A stretch of DNA of 64,000 bases, taken from Chryseobacterium defluvii (GTDB taxonomy: Bacteria; Bacteroidota; Bacteroidia; Flavobacteriales; Weeksellaceae). The translations under genes were made by a program, and so were the position numbers. The DNA is taken from positions 682,001-746,000 of the forward strand of contig NZ_JACHLE010000001.1 in NCBI RefSeq assembly GCF_014204415.1, in the 5' to 3' direction. Positions 1 through 8,231 of this stretch are shown piece after piece. Every line of letters begins with the position of its first letter. Position 1 is the stretch's first letter. Under the pieces are notes generated by a model. It was not told the origin of the DNA. It saw only the letters and a list, made by a program, of their open reading frames with translations, and made no database searches.

Positions 1-1
1 A

Positions 2-238
2 CAGTCGGGCCGTACGGCTACCATAGATATTGCGATTCCTGCCGCTTTACAGCCGACATCTACCCGTGCCTCCATCATAGTATCACCGGCTAATGATTTT
101 GCGGGGAACTCAGATTTTGGGCTTTCTAATCCGAGAATGCCATCCACCTCAACCATTGCCGTAAATGTGACCAATATTTCAAATGGTACGGCGAGCCTGT
201 ATTCAGGACATTTTTATGTAACGATCAATGAATTTTAG
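2..238 (+). CDS. C-terminal end of a secreted/structural hypothetical protein (partial)
   Basis: An open frame enters from the left edge and ends at a TAG at 236-238, giving the last 78 residues of a larger protein. The visible part is rich in Thr, Ser, Ala and Asn and looks like an extracellular beta-strand module ending in a hydrophobic-aromatic strand (YVTINEF). No T9SS Lys-rich end is present. No family can be assigned from this fragment. It is followed by a strong hairpin terminator. Confidence 0.6.
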   Translation, partial: QSGRTATIDIAIPAALQPTSTRASIIVSPANDFAGNSDFGLSNPRMPSTSTIAVNVTNISNGTASLYSGHFYVTINEF

Positions 239-264
239 CTATTGATAATGGTTATCAAAATAAC

Positions 265-299
265 AAAAGGATCTCAACACCGAGATCCTTTTGCTTTTT
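265..299. terminator. Bidirectional rho-independent terminator
   Basis: A perfect 11-bp inverted repeat (AAAAGGATCTC at 265-275 and GAGATCCTTTT at 282-292) encloses a 6-nt loop. It is T-rich on the right and A-rich on the left, so it can terminate both the left-edge gene and the convergent phosphorylase gene. Confidence 0.85.
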
Positions 300-305
300 C
301 GTATA

Positions 306-1160
306 CTATTGTATAATTCTTTCCAGAACCCATTCGATAAGTTTCTTCTCAGAAGTATGGTGATCGGCTGAGAATTCTCCGCGTCTTCTGTTGGCGATCA
401 CATTGTTTACCGTAATGGCTTTATGACCTAATAGTTTTGAAAGCGCATAGATCGCGGAAGTTTCCATTTCGAAATTGGTCACTCCAAGATCATTCAGTGT
501 TTCCAGGAACTTGTCATCAACTGCTTTTAAACGAAGCTGTCTTCCCTGCGGGGCATAGAACCCCGGAAAAGTAGCCGTATTCCCGTGATACTTTGCATCT
601 TTGTATAATTCTCCCAAATCTTCTGCCCAGTCTGCAAAATAAAGCATCGGTTTTATCTTTGGATAAGGGAATTTTTCTAAGAAACTTCTGGAAAATTCAT
701 TTTCAAAATCATAATCCTGATAGAAATGCATTAAGCCATCCAATCCTACAACATTTTGTGTTACCAGCATATTGTCTACCTGTACACCAGGATTTACGCT
801 TCCACAGGTTCCCATACGAAACAGTTTCAGGGCTTTATGCTCAGTTTTGAATTCTTTATTCTTAAGATCAATATTGACCAGAGCATCCAGCTCATTCATC
901 ACAATATCAATATTTTCTGTCCCGATTCCTGTGGACATTACAGAGATCCTTTCGCCACGCAAAGTTCCGGTATGAGTGTAGAATTCCCTTTTATTTTTCC
1001 GCATCTCTATTTTGTCAAAGTATTTGGAAACCTTCGGTACCCTGTCCGGGTCGCCCACAAGAATGATCTTATCAGCAATATCTTCCGGTAAAAGATTTAA
1101 GTGATACACACTTCCGTCGTCATTCAGAACCAATTCTGAAGCAGCTAGTTTATTCAGCAT
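306..1160 (-). CDS. Nucleoside phosphorylase, uridine phosphorylase-like
   Basis: Predicted cytosolic enzyme of the PNP_UDP_1 superfamily that cleaves nucleosides with phosphate to base plus ribose-1-phosphate, for pyrimidine or purine salvage. The 284-residue protein has the family phosphate-binding start (GDPDR, residues 36-40), a Gly-rich strand near residue 117 (RMGTCGSV) and the ribose-binding FEMET motif near residue 229. Length fits the family. Uridine is the likeliest substrate but is not proven by sequence. It lies 11 bp behind the secreted small protein at 1172-1624, so the two are probably cotranscribed. Confidence 0.88.
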   Translation of the reverse strand: MLNKLAASELVLNDDGSVYHLNLLPEDIADKIILVGDPDRVPKVSKYFDKIEMRKNKREFYTHTGTLRGERISVMSTGIGTENIDIVMNELDALVNIDLKNKEFKTEHKALKLFRMGTCGSVNPGVQVDNMLVTQNVVGLDGLMHFYQDYDFENEFSRSFLEKFPYPKIKPMLYFADWAEDLGELYKDAKYHGNTATFPGFYAPQGRQLRLKAVDDKFLETLNDLGVTNFEMETSAIYALSKLLGHKAITVNNVIANRRRGEFSADHHTSEKKLIEWVLERIIQ

Positions 1161-1171
1161 AGATTAAATTT

Positions 1172-1624
1172 TTAATTGATAAAAATGGCCTCCTGATAAG
1201 GAGTACCGAATAGTTCATAAAGCGAACCGTATTCTTCTACGATCCTTTTTTGCCCTTTATATACCTCATATACCGTAATGATAGTTTTTTCTATATTTTT
1301 AGGGTCTTTTCTCTGAGAAGTAATTTCATAAAAATGATCTGCTTTCTTTAATATGGAAACCAGTTCCTCTTTGGTGGAATGGTTGGCTTCCATCATTCCC
1401 GGAAAATCCATTACGATATCTTTAAGATCATTATAGTTCTTATAAAGCTTTGTTATCCCGTTAGAATGTACATATACTTTAGGAAGGGACTGGTCTTTTA
1501 CCAGGCGTACAAGATAATAGTCGTTATCTTTTTTCTCTGCATATACAGCCATTTCCTTAGCTTGCTGAGAAAACAGGTTCAGTGAAAAAAGGCTTATGAT
1601 CAGAGTTAATAAGAATGTTTTCAT
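1172..1624 (-). CDS. Small exported hypothetical protein
   Basis: The frame extends further upstream, but the ATG at 1624 begins a good signal peptide (MKTFLLTLIISLFSLNLFSQ), so a 150-residue exported protein is called. The mature part is mixed charged/hydrophobic with no cysteine cluster or catalytic motif that I recognise. It is the first gene of a probable two-gene unit with the nucleoside phosphorylase. No function is proposed. Confidence 0.65.
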   Translation of the reverse strand: MKTFLLTLIISLFSLNLFSQQAKEMAVYAEKKDNDYYLVRLVKDQSLPKVYVHSNGITKLYKNYNDLKDIVMDFPGMMEANHSTKEELVSILKKADHFYEITSQRKDPKNIEKTIITVYEVYKGQKRIVEEYGSLYELFGTPYQEAIFIN

Positions 1625-1792
1625 ACTTAATATTTTGTTTTTGGACCAGTAAAAATTTAAAATTCTTATATTAAAGATCATTATCGATAAAGAATTTTAA
1701 ATATTGGGGAGGGTAAAATTAATAAAAAATCCTATATACAAAATATAAACATTATTTAATCCGTATTTAAAATTAGGATAATATGAGGCCTT

Positions 1793-1800
1793 TAGCTTTG
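1793..1800 (+). promoter_or_regulatory. Bacteroidota -7 element for cytochrome c peroxidase gene
   Basis: TAGCTTTG matches the TAnnTTTG consensus and lies 13 nt before the ATG at 1814. The same octamer precedes the PhoX-like gene. No convincing -33 element was identified. Confidence 0.5.
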
Positions 1801-1813
1801 CCCCTAAAAATTC

Positions 1814-3646
1814 ATGAAATTCTACTCACTACTTATTGCTGCCGCATTGACCGCTTTTACCATTATGTCTTTTAATCCTGTATACAAAGGTATTGGGAAA
1901 GAAAGCAATATGATTAATAAAGGTATGGATGATTTTAAAAGCAGGCTCGAACAGCTGAAATCCAACGTTTATCTGTTTGCAGAAGATAAGATCACTGTTA
2001 AGGAGCTTCAAGGATCACTAAGGAATACCCGGAATTCATACAAAGAAGTCGAGTTTTATATAGCTTACCACTATCCTGAATTTGCAAAAACACACCTGAA
2101 TGCAGCCCCGTTATTTCATATAGAAGCGGCAGGAACTTCTGCTTATACATTGCCTCCGGAAGGTCTTCAGGTGCTGGATGAACTGGTGTTTTCTGAAGAA
2201 GCTTCCCAACAAAAAGAAAAAATAAAAGAAATCACAGACTTCCTGTATAATCAGTATGCTAAATTTTATGCAAGCACCGTTAAAAACGGATTGAGCCGGG
2301 GAAATAATAAAACGCTTCCGCTGCGCCTGGAACTCATCAGGATCTATACATTGGGAGTGACAGGTTTTGATACACCGGGTTCACTGAATATTTCAGAAGA
2401 AGCTGCTCATGCGCTTTTGGGAATTAAAGAATATATTCATGATGATCCTTATTTTAAAAATTATAACATTCAGAAGGCAGATTATATACTATCCGAAGGT
2501 ATTAGTTATCTTTCAAGGAACAAAGATTTTGAAACTTTTGACCGGATAGAGTTCTATAAAAAATACATTCAGCCTCTTTATGAAGAACTTGGAAGCTGGG
2601 ATGGACGGCCTGATGACCTGAAAGAATTTTCGGGCTGGAATGTAAGCAGTAAAAACCTTTTCAGCAGTGATTTTCTGGATCCGTATTTTTATACATTGCT
2701 GAAACCTGCAGAAGATAATCCTGAACTGAGAAACTTGGGGAAAGATATTTTCTATGACCGGAACCTGAGCAGTAATGGTAAAATGAGCTGTGCAAGCTGC
2801 CATTTGCCTGAAAATGCTTTTACAGACCTGAAAATGAAATCTCAAAGCAATGCCGAAGGACAAACGGTGCTGAGAAATTCCCCGTCTTTATATAACGCTG
2901 TTTTTGCAAAAAGGTTTTTCTATGATATGCGTGCATTCTATCTGGAACAGCAGGCTGAACATGTCATTTACAATGAGCATGAGTTCAATACCAGCTATGA
3001 AAGTATCATTAATAAGCTAAGGACAAAACCTGAATATAAAAAAGCTTTTCGCACAGTCTTTAAAGACGGAAAGGTCAATAAACAGAATTTTTCTAAGGCA
3101 TTAAGTTCTTATGTTGCTTCCCTGTATTCTTTCGAGAGTGATTTCGACCGTTTTATGAGAAATGAAAAAGAGATCTCAGAAGATGCAAAAAAAGGGTTTA
3201 ACCTGTTCATGGGGAAAGCCAATTGTGCTACCTGCCATTTTGCGCCGCATTTTTCCGGTCTTGTTCCCCCATTTTATAATGAAAATGAGTCTGAAGTGCT
3301 TGGTATAACTAAAAAGCCCGTAAGTTATGCCCCGGCAGAACTGGATTCAGACAGAGGAAGAGTAGACAGCCCTGTGAAGAAAGAAAATTCATGGATCTAT
3401 GAAAACTCTTTCAAAACAATGACCGTAAGAAATATTACGCTTACCAGGCCGTATTTTCATAACGGGGCTTTCAATACACTGGAAGAAGTGATAGACTTTT
3501 ATAATGAAGGAGGTGGAGAAGGAATGGGATTGCCTATGAAAAATCAAACCCTTCCTCCTTATAAATTAAACCTTACCCCAACAGAAATAAAACAGCTCGT
3601 CGCTTTCCTGAATACTCTCACAGATATCAGCAAAACAAAAAAATAA
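1814..3646 (+). CDS. Di-haem cytochrome c peroxidase / MauG family protein with N-terminal extension
   Basis: Predicted periplasmic, c-type haem protein that would reduce hydrogen peroxide or oxidise a partner. Two haem-attachment sites are visible, CASCH at 326-330 and CATCH at 471-475, in the order and spacing of the CCP_MauG family. Residues 1-20 form a hydrophobic export signal. The protein has 610 residues against roughly 350 for classical bacterial peroxidases. The extra ~280 N-terminal residues are helical and charged, and I do not recognise their fold. A T9SS PhoX-like gene follows with its own promoter. The peroxidase call is firm at family level; substrate is unknown. Confidence 0.88.
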   Translation: MKFYSLLIAAALTAFTIMSFNPVYKGIGKESNMINKGMDDFKSRLEQLKSNVYLFAEDKITVKELQGSLRNTRNSYKEVEFYIAYHYPEFAKTHLNAAPLFHIEAAGTSAYTLPPEGLQVLDELVFSEEASQQKEKIKEITDFLYNQYAKFYASTVKNGLSRGNNKTLPLRLELIRIYTLGVTGFDTPGSLNISEEAAHALLGIKEYIHDDPYFKNYNIQKADYILSEGISYLSRNKDFETFDRIEFYKKYIQPLYEELGSWDGRPDDLKEFSGWNVSSKNLFSSDFLDPYFYTLLKPAEDNPELRNLGKDIFYDRNLSSNGKMSCASCHLPENAFTDLKMKSQSNAEGQTVLRNSPSLYNAVFAKRFFYDMRAFYLEQQAEHVIYNEHEFNTSYESIINKLRTKPEYKKAFRTVFKDGKVNKQNFSKALSSYVASLYSFESDFDRFMRNEKEISEDAKKGFNLFMGKANCATCHFAPHFSGLVPPFYNENESEVLGITKKPVSYAPAELDSDRGRVDSPVKKENSWIYENSFKTMTVRNITLTRPYFHNGAFNTLEEVIDFYNEGGGEGMGLPMKNQTLPPYKLNLTPTEIKQLVAFLNTLTDISKTKK

Positions 3647-3806
3647 TCATCGGCAGAAAAAATTCACGATCACTAATCATTCATAACTCATAATTTATAT
3701 TCACCCTTAATATTCCCGTAACCCCCTTAATATTGGGTTTTAGATTTTTTAATATTTGCAAATGCTTATTTAAAGTACTATTAATAAAGGGTTCCTGATT
3801 AAAAAA

Positions 3807-3814
3807 TAGCTTTG
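3807..3814 (+). promoter_or_regulatory. Bacteroidota -7 element for PhoX-like gene
   Basis: TAGCTTTG, a match to TAnnTTTG, ends 25 nt before the ATG at 3840. It is identical to the element before the upstream peroxidase gene. Confidence 0.5.
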
Positions 3815-3839
3815 CAGTGTCTAATAAATCAAAATTAAA

Positions 3840-5486
3840 ATGAACAAAAAACTACTAGCAGTTGCAGCTCTTGCGTTAGTAACAGGGTCTGTAATGAAAG
3901 CGCAGACCACCTGTACGGGAACCCAGATCAGTTGTTTTACATCCATCGTTCCGACGGCCCAGACCAATAAATTAATTATCCCTGCGGAACACAGATATCA
4001 GCTTATTCTGAAAGAAGGGGATAATTATACGGAAGGCGGAGGATTTGTAGGAGGACAAAATGACTTTACCGGATATATTCCGAAGACCGGAAGCAGTACC
4101 AACGGGTATCTTTCAGTAAATCATGAAACAAACCCGGGCGGTGTTACTATGGCTGAGATCAATTATAATACTTCTACAAAACTATGGCAGCTGACGAGAT
4201 CCAGGGCCGTAAGCTTTTCAGATGCGAGCCTGGTACAAACGATCAGAAACTGTTCAGGCGGAGTTACTCCCTGGGGAACTGTAGTAACGGCGGAAGAATC
4301 TGTGACATCTAATGATACCAATAGTGATGGGTATAAAGATTACGGCTGGCTGGTGGAAATAGATCCTGCTACAGCACAGGTAATTTCTCAAAATACAGAC
4401 GGCTCCAAAGGGAAGCTATGGCAAATGGGAATCATGAACCACGAAAACGTAGTGGTAAACAACGCAGGAACAGTAGCCTATTACGGAGAAGACGGCGGAA
4501 CCAATAAAGTCTATAAATATGTAATGGATACTCCCAACAATCTTTCCTCAGGAAATTTATATGTTTTAAAACTGGACCAGGGACTAAGTAATGGCGATCC
4601 CATAGGCACAACAGCAACCTGGGTACAGGTTCCGAACAAAACAAAAGCAGACCAGAATAATACCGCTTCTCTGGCACAGTCATTGGGCGGTACGTCTTTC
4701 AATGGAGTGGAGGATGTAGAGATCAGCCCTATAGACGGTAAGATCTATTTTACGGCTAAAGGACTAAACAAAGTGTATCGCCTGCAGGATGACGGAACTA
4801 CGGCTTCACAGGTTGAGACCTTTGTGGGCGGACTTTCCACAACATACTCGTTCACTACGCCTCAGGGGACAAAAACTGAAGCCTGGGGGGATGGAAATGA
4901 TAACCTTACTTTTGATGAACTTGGAAATCTCTGGGTACTTCAGGATGGCGGTAAAAATTACATTTGGGTAATAGCTCCGGACCATACCCAAGCCAATCCT
5001 AAAGTAAGGCTTTTTGCTTCTATGCCGGCAGGATCAGAACCAACAGGGCTTACCTTTACCCCTGATTACAAATTCGGTTTTTTCTCGATCCAGCATCCGG
5101 ATTCTACAATTTCCACAGATGTTGATGCAACAGGAAATACCATTGATTACAGGGGGAAATCAGCTACGATTGTAATTGCTCTTAAAGAAAACCTGGGAGC
5201 TACAGGATCATTGGGAACCGTTGATCAGCCTACTGAAAATTCAGTTACCGTCTCTCCGAATCCTACATCAGGAATCGTAAAGATCAATGCTCCGAAAGGG
5301 CTGAAGAATATTTCGGTAACAGCTTACAGCATAGACGGAAAATTGGTTTACAGCAATAAATTTGCGGGTTCAAATACCTCATTGGAACTTGATTTCACTT
5401 CACAGCTTGATGCTTCCCGTATTCTGATCTTAAATATAGAAGCAGACGGAGGATTCCGGAAAATGGTGAAAGTCCTGAAAAAATAA
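3840..5486 (+). CDS. PhoX/DUF839-type secreted protein with T9SS sorting domain
   Basis: Predicted secreted or surface beta-propeller of the DUF839 (PhoX alkaline phosphatase) family. The start has a signal peptide (MNKKLLAVAALALVTGSVMKAQ). The core shows PhoX-like features: a G-Y-L-S-V-N-H-E segment, W-G-T-V-V-T-A-E-E, and a W-G-D-G segment before a propeller blade. The last ~80 residues are a type A T9SS sorting domain (SPNPTSG, then a Lys-Val-Leu-Lys-Lys end). Phosphatase activity is inferred from family only. The LRR gene follows 58 bp downstream. Confidence 0.82.
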   Translation: MNKKLLAVAALALVTGSVMKAQTTCTGTQISCFTSIVPTAQTNKLIIPAEHRYQLILKEGDNYTEGGGFVGGQNDFTGYIPKTGSSTNGYLSVNHETNPGGVTMAEINYNTSTKLWQLTRSRAVSFSDASLVQTIRNCSGGVTPWGTVVTAEESVTSNDTNSDGYKDYGWLVEIDPATAQVISQNTDGSKGKLWQMGIMNHENVVVNNAGTVAYYGEDGGTNKVYKYVMDTPNNLSSGNLYVLKLDQGLSNGDPIGTTATWVQVPNKTKADQNNTASLAQSLGGTSFNGVEDVEISPIDGKIYFTAKGLNKVYRLQDDGTTASQVETFVGGLSTTYSFTTPQGTKTEAWGDGNDNLTFDELGNLWVLQDGGKNYIWVIAPDHTQANPKVRLFASMPAGSEPTGLTFTPDYKFGFFSIQHPDSTISTDVDATGNTIDYRGKSATIVIALKENLGATGSLGTVDQPTENSVTVSPNPTSGIVKINAPKGLKNISVTAYSIDGKLVYSNKFAGSNTSLELDFTSQLDASRILILNIEADGGFRKMVKVLKK

Positions 5487-5544
5487 TTAATAATAACTCA
5501 ATCAGTTGCCGGGGATTACTATTTACCGGCAGCTTTCTCAATCT

Positions 5545-6444
5545 ATGAAAAAACTGTTTCTATTAATTGTTGCACTGTTCATCTCCAAGATCAATGCACA
5601 GATCGATCCTGTAAAATATCCTACCTATACAGGCATTGATGATGCCCTGCAAAGTAAAGCACCCGTTTACAGTATCAGTTTCAGGGACAAAGGACTGTTT
5701 AATGTTCCGCCGGATATCAAAAAACTGGATGCCTTATTCTTCCTGAACATGATGGGCAATAAGCTGGAAAAAATGGATATGGAAATATTTCAGTTAAAAG
5801 AACTGGAGATCCTGAATGTCAATCAGAACAGCATTAAATATATCCCAGATGAAATAGGAGAGTTGAAAAAACTGAAGACCTTTTCAATGAATATGAACAA
5901 CCTGACATCCATCAATCCTAATGTATCAAAACTTCAAAATTTAAAGGCAATCCACCTTGACGCCAACAATCTGAGCGTTTTCCCCGAAGCCCTGGCTCAG
6001 ATTCCGGCATTAGAAGAGATTAATCTTCAGGGTAACCAGATCAGCTTCATTACGGAAAATATAACGAGAATTAAAAATTTGAAATTCTTAAACCTTTCGG
6101 CAAACCAGATCAATGATCTTGGAAATGTGGAGTTTCCTGAAAATTTAAAATATCTTGAGCTGCAGGAAAATACCATCACAAGTGTGTCGGATCAATTATT
6201 CCGTTTGAAGAAATTGGAATTTCTGAATGTGAGCCAGAACAGCCTCAAAGAGATTTCATCTAAGATAAAAGGATTGAAAAATATAATAAGCCTGAATTTA
6301 GCCCATAATAAATTAACAGATCTTCCGGAGGAAATCAAAGAACTGAAGAAACTGAAAACACTGATTCTTACAGGAAATCCAATGGAAAAATCTAAGATAG
6401 GGAAATTAAAAGCCTTATTGCCGGATACGCAGATCTATTTCTGA
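5545..6444 (+). CDS. Secreted leucine-rich-repeat protein
   Basis: The frame opens earlier at a TTG, but the ATG at 5545 begins a clean signal peptide (MKKLFLLIVALFISKINAQ), giving 299 residues. The mature protein is a run of about nine LRR units of ~23 residues with the L-x-x-L-x-L-x-x-N pattern (LEILNVNQNSI, LKFLNLSANQI, LISLNLAHNKL). It is probably a periplasmic or surface binding solenoid. It ends in TGA directly abutting the stop of the convergent SUI1-like gene, so no terminator fits between them. The ligand is unknown. Confidence 0.8.
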   Translation: MKKLFLLIVALFISKINAQIDPVKYPTYTGIDDALQSKAPVYSISFRDKGLFNVPPDIKKLDALFFLNMMGNKLEKMDMEIFQLKELEILNVNQNSIKYIPDEIGELKKLKTFSMNMNNLTSINPNVSKLQNLKAIHLDANNLSVFPEALAQIPALEEINLQGNQISFITENITRIKNLKFLNLSANQINDLGNVEFPENLKYLELQENTITSVSDQLFRLKKLEFLNVSQNSLKEISSKIKGLKNIISLNLAHNKLTDLPEEIKELKKLKTLILTGNPMEKSKIGKLKALLPDTQIYF

Positions 6445-6768
6445 TCATCCTCCGACCCTTTTGGTTGTGTAGCCCATTTCTTTCAGGATCTCCATGATCT
6501 TATCCCGGTTGTCTCCCTGAATGATAATCGTTCCGTCTTTTTCAGAACCCCCGATCCCTAATGTGGTTTTGATTTTTTTAGAGATCTTTTTCAGGTCTTC
6601 ATCATTCCCTTCCCAACCTTCAATAATGGTGACGGGCTTTCCGTTTCTTCCTTTCTTTTCAAACTTGCATACCAAAGGCTCCTTCTGCTTAAAGGCTTCT
6701 TCAGGCATTTCAAAATCCTGCTCTTCATGATCAGGAAAAAGGTTCTTAAGTTGATCTCGTAAATCCAT
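6445..6768 (-). CDS. SUI1/YciH-family translation initiation factor-like protein
   Basis: A 107-residue cytosolic protein with a C-terminal SUI1/eIF1-like domain from about residue 32 to the end: a K-x-G-R-x-G-K-x-V-T-I-I-x-G segment followed by the T-x-L-G-x-G-G strand. Bacterial YciH proteins of this type are thought to influence start-site fidelity, but their role is poorly defined. It converges on the LRR gene with a zero-base gap. Confidence 0.85.
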   Translation of the reverse strand: MDLRDQLKNLFPDHEEQDFEMPEEAFKQKEPLVCKFEKKGRNGKPVTIIEGWEGNDEDLKKISKKIKTTLGIGGSEKDGTIIIQGDNRDKIMEILKEMGYTTKRVGG

Positions 6769-6868
6769 AAAACAAAATTAAAAATAATAATTAATATCTG
6801 CGATATTGAGCCCGGCAATGTAATATTTTATCATTTTAAATGTTTATTTAAGATAGAATACTATAATC

Positions 6869-8107
6869 ATGAAAATAAGAACCTGTTTTATTTTTACAGC
6901 ATGTCTTTTTGCTCTTGGGATAATGAAAGCCCAGACAGTCTTTTCTTCCGATCCCCTGAATGCTGTTTTTGAAACAAAAGATGTCAATAATTTCTGGAAG
7001 GCATTCGATGCTATGGAAAACTCTGTAAGTAACCCTTTTGAAGCTTATCTGAAAGAAGGCTCGCCCGGGGTGAAAGGTTTTACTGAATTTAGAATTATCA
7101 ATGCCGATTCTTTGTATTCAACAGTAAAGAAAAGAAAGGAAGATTATATAAAGAGTAGAAATGTGCTGGCAGATGTCAGGTCTAAAGAAAAAAGGATAAA
7201 AGCGATATACAGCGCATTAAAATACTGGTATCCTGAGGCTAAGTTTCCACCGGTATATTTTGTTTATGGCCGTTTTAATTCCGGGGGCACGGTTTCCGGG
7301 GACGGTATTATTATAGGAACTGAAATGCTTAAAGACCTTGATGGCATTACCGGGCTCATTGCCCATGAGCTGATCCATTTCCAGCAGAATAATAAAGGCA
7401 ACAATTCCCTATTGAAGCAGTCCCTAGTAGAAGGCAGTGCGGATTTTGTCTCAGAGCTGGCATCCGGTGAAAATATCAGCAACCCCCATTTTCAATACGG
7501 AGAAACCCATGCTGAAAAGCTCTACAGGGAATTTACATCCCGATTAAAAAATGATGATTATCAGGACTGGCTTTATGGTACAAGCGGTAAAGACGACAGG
7601 CCGAACGATCTTGGATACTGGATGGGATACAAAATCGCAGAGGCATACTTTAATAAGCAGGCCGATAAGCATAAAGCTGTTCACGATATTCTTAATATTG
7701 AAAATCCATTGCTGTTTCTCAAAGAAAGCGGCTTTCTGGATCCATATATTAGAGAGTATACCAAGAATAATAAAATAAAATTTGAAGACTTTTTTAAGGA
7801 ATATTCAGATGAGACCTACGAAGTAACATTTGTGGTAAACGTTCCTGATAAAAATGACGAAATTTACATTACCGGAAATCAGCCCGAACTGGGAAGCTGG
7901 GATCCATCGGCATTAAAGCTTGAAAAAAAGTCAAACAGAGAGAGACGTATTACTTTAAAAATCCATCTTCCAGCCCAGCTGAAATTCACAAAAGGAAGTT
8001 GGGATAAAGAAGCTGAAGTTTCCGGGACCGGCAGAGGGGAAAATATCAAAATAGGATCTTTACCTTCAAAGACGATTCATTACGATATAAAAGGCTTTAA
8101 AAACTGA
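6869..8107 (+). CDS. Secreted gluzincin-like metalloprotease (DUF2268-like) fused to a CBM20-like domain
   Basis: The export signal (MKIRTCFIFTACLFALGIMKAQ) is followed by a ~290-residue domain with a zinc motif HELIH and a downstream E-G-S-A-D-F that could supply the third ligand, as in DUF2268 proteases. The last ~95 residues form a starch-binding (CBM20/AMPK-like) beta-sandwich: V-T-F-V-V-N-V-P, then I-Y-I-T-G-N-Q-P-E-L-G-S-W-D-P. That combination suggests a protease targeted to glycan or glycoprotein, an inference. There is no T9SS tail. Single gene with its own upstream spacer. Confidence 0.78.
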   Translation: MKIRTCFIFTACLFALGIMKAQTVFSSDPLNAVFETKDVNNFWKAFDAMENSVSNPFEAYLKEGSPGVKGFTEFRIINADSLYSTVKKRKEDYIKSRNVLADVRSKEKRIKAIYSALKYWYPEAKFPPVYFVYGRFNSGGTVSGDGIIIGTEMLKDLDGITGLIAHELIHFQQNNKGNNSLLKQSLVEGSADFVSELASGENISNPHFQYGETHAEKLYREFTSRLKNDDYQDWLYGTSGKDDRPNDLGYWMGYKIAEAYFNKQADKHKAVHDILNIENPLLFLKESGFLDPYIREYTKNNKIKFEDFFKEYSDETYEVTFVVNVPDKNDEIYITGNQPELGSWDPSALKLEKKSNRERRITLKIHLPAQLKFTKGSWDKEAEVSGTGRGENIKIGSLPSKTIHYDIKGFKN

Positions 8108-8204
8108 TTATCTGTAAAAATCGGAAAAACCGTGTTCTGTAGAAAGTAAATTTTTTTAATCGAAAATTAAGTCTTTCAAATGCCTCAATTCGTCCGAAAA
8201 TAGA

Positions 8205-8212
8205 TAAATTTG
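8205..8212 (+). promoter_or_regulatory. -7 element for gpmI
   Basis: TAAATTTG is an exact TAnnTTTG match. It ends one base before an in-frame ATG at 8214, so transcripts would begin at or after that codon. This favours the ATG at 8232 as the true start. Confidence 0.55.
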
Positions 8213-8231
8213 TATGTTTAAATCATACATA

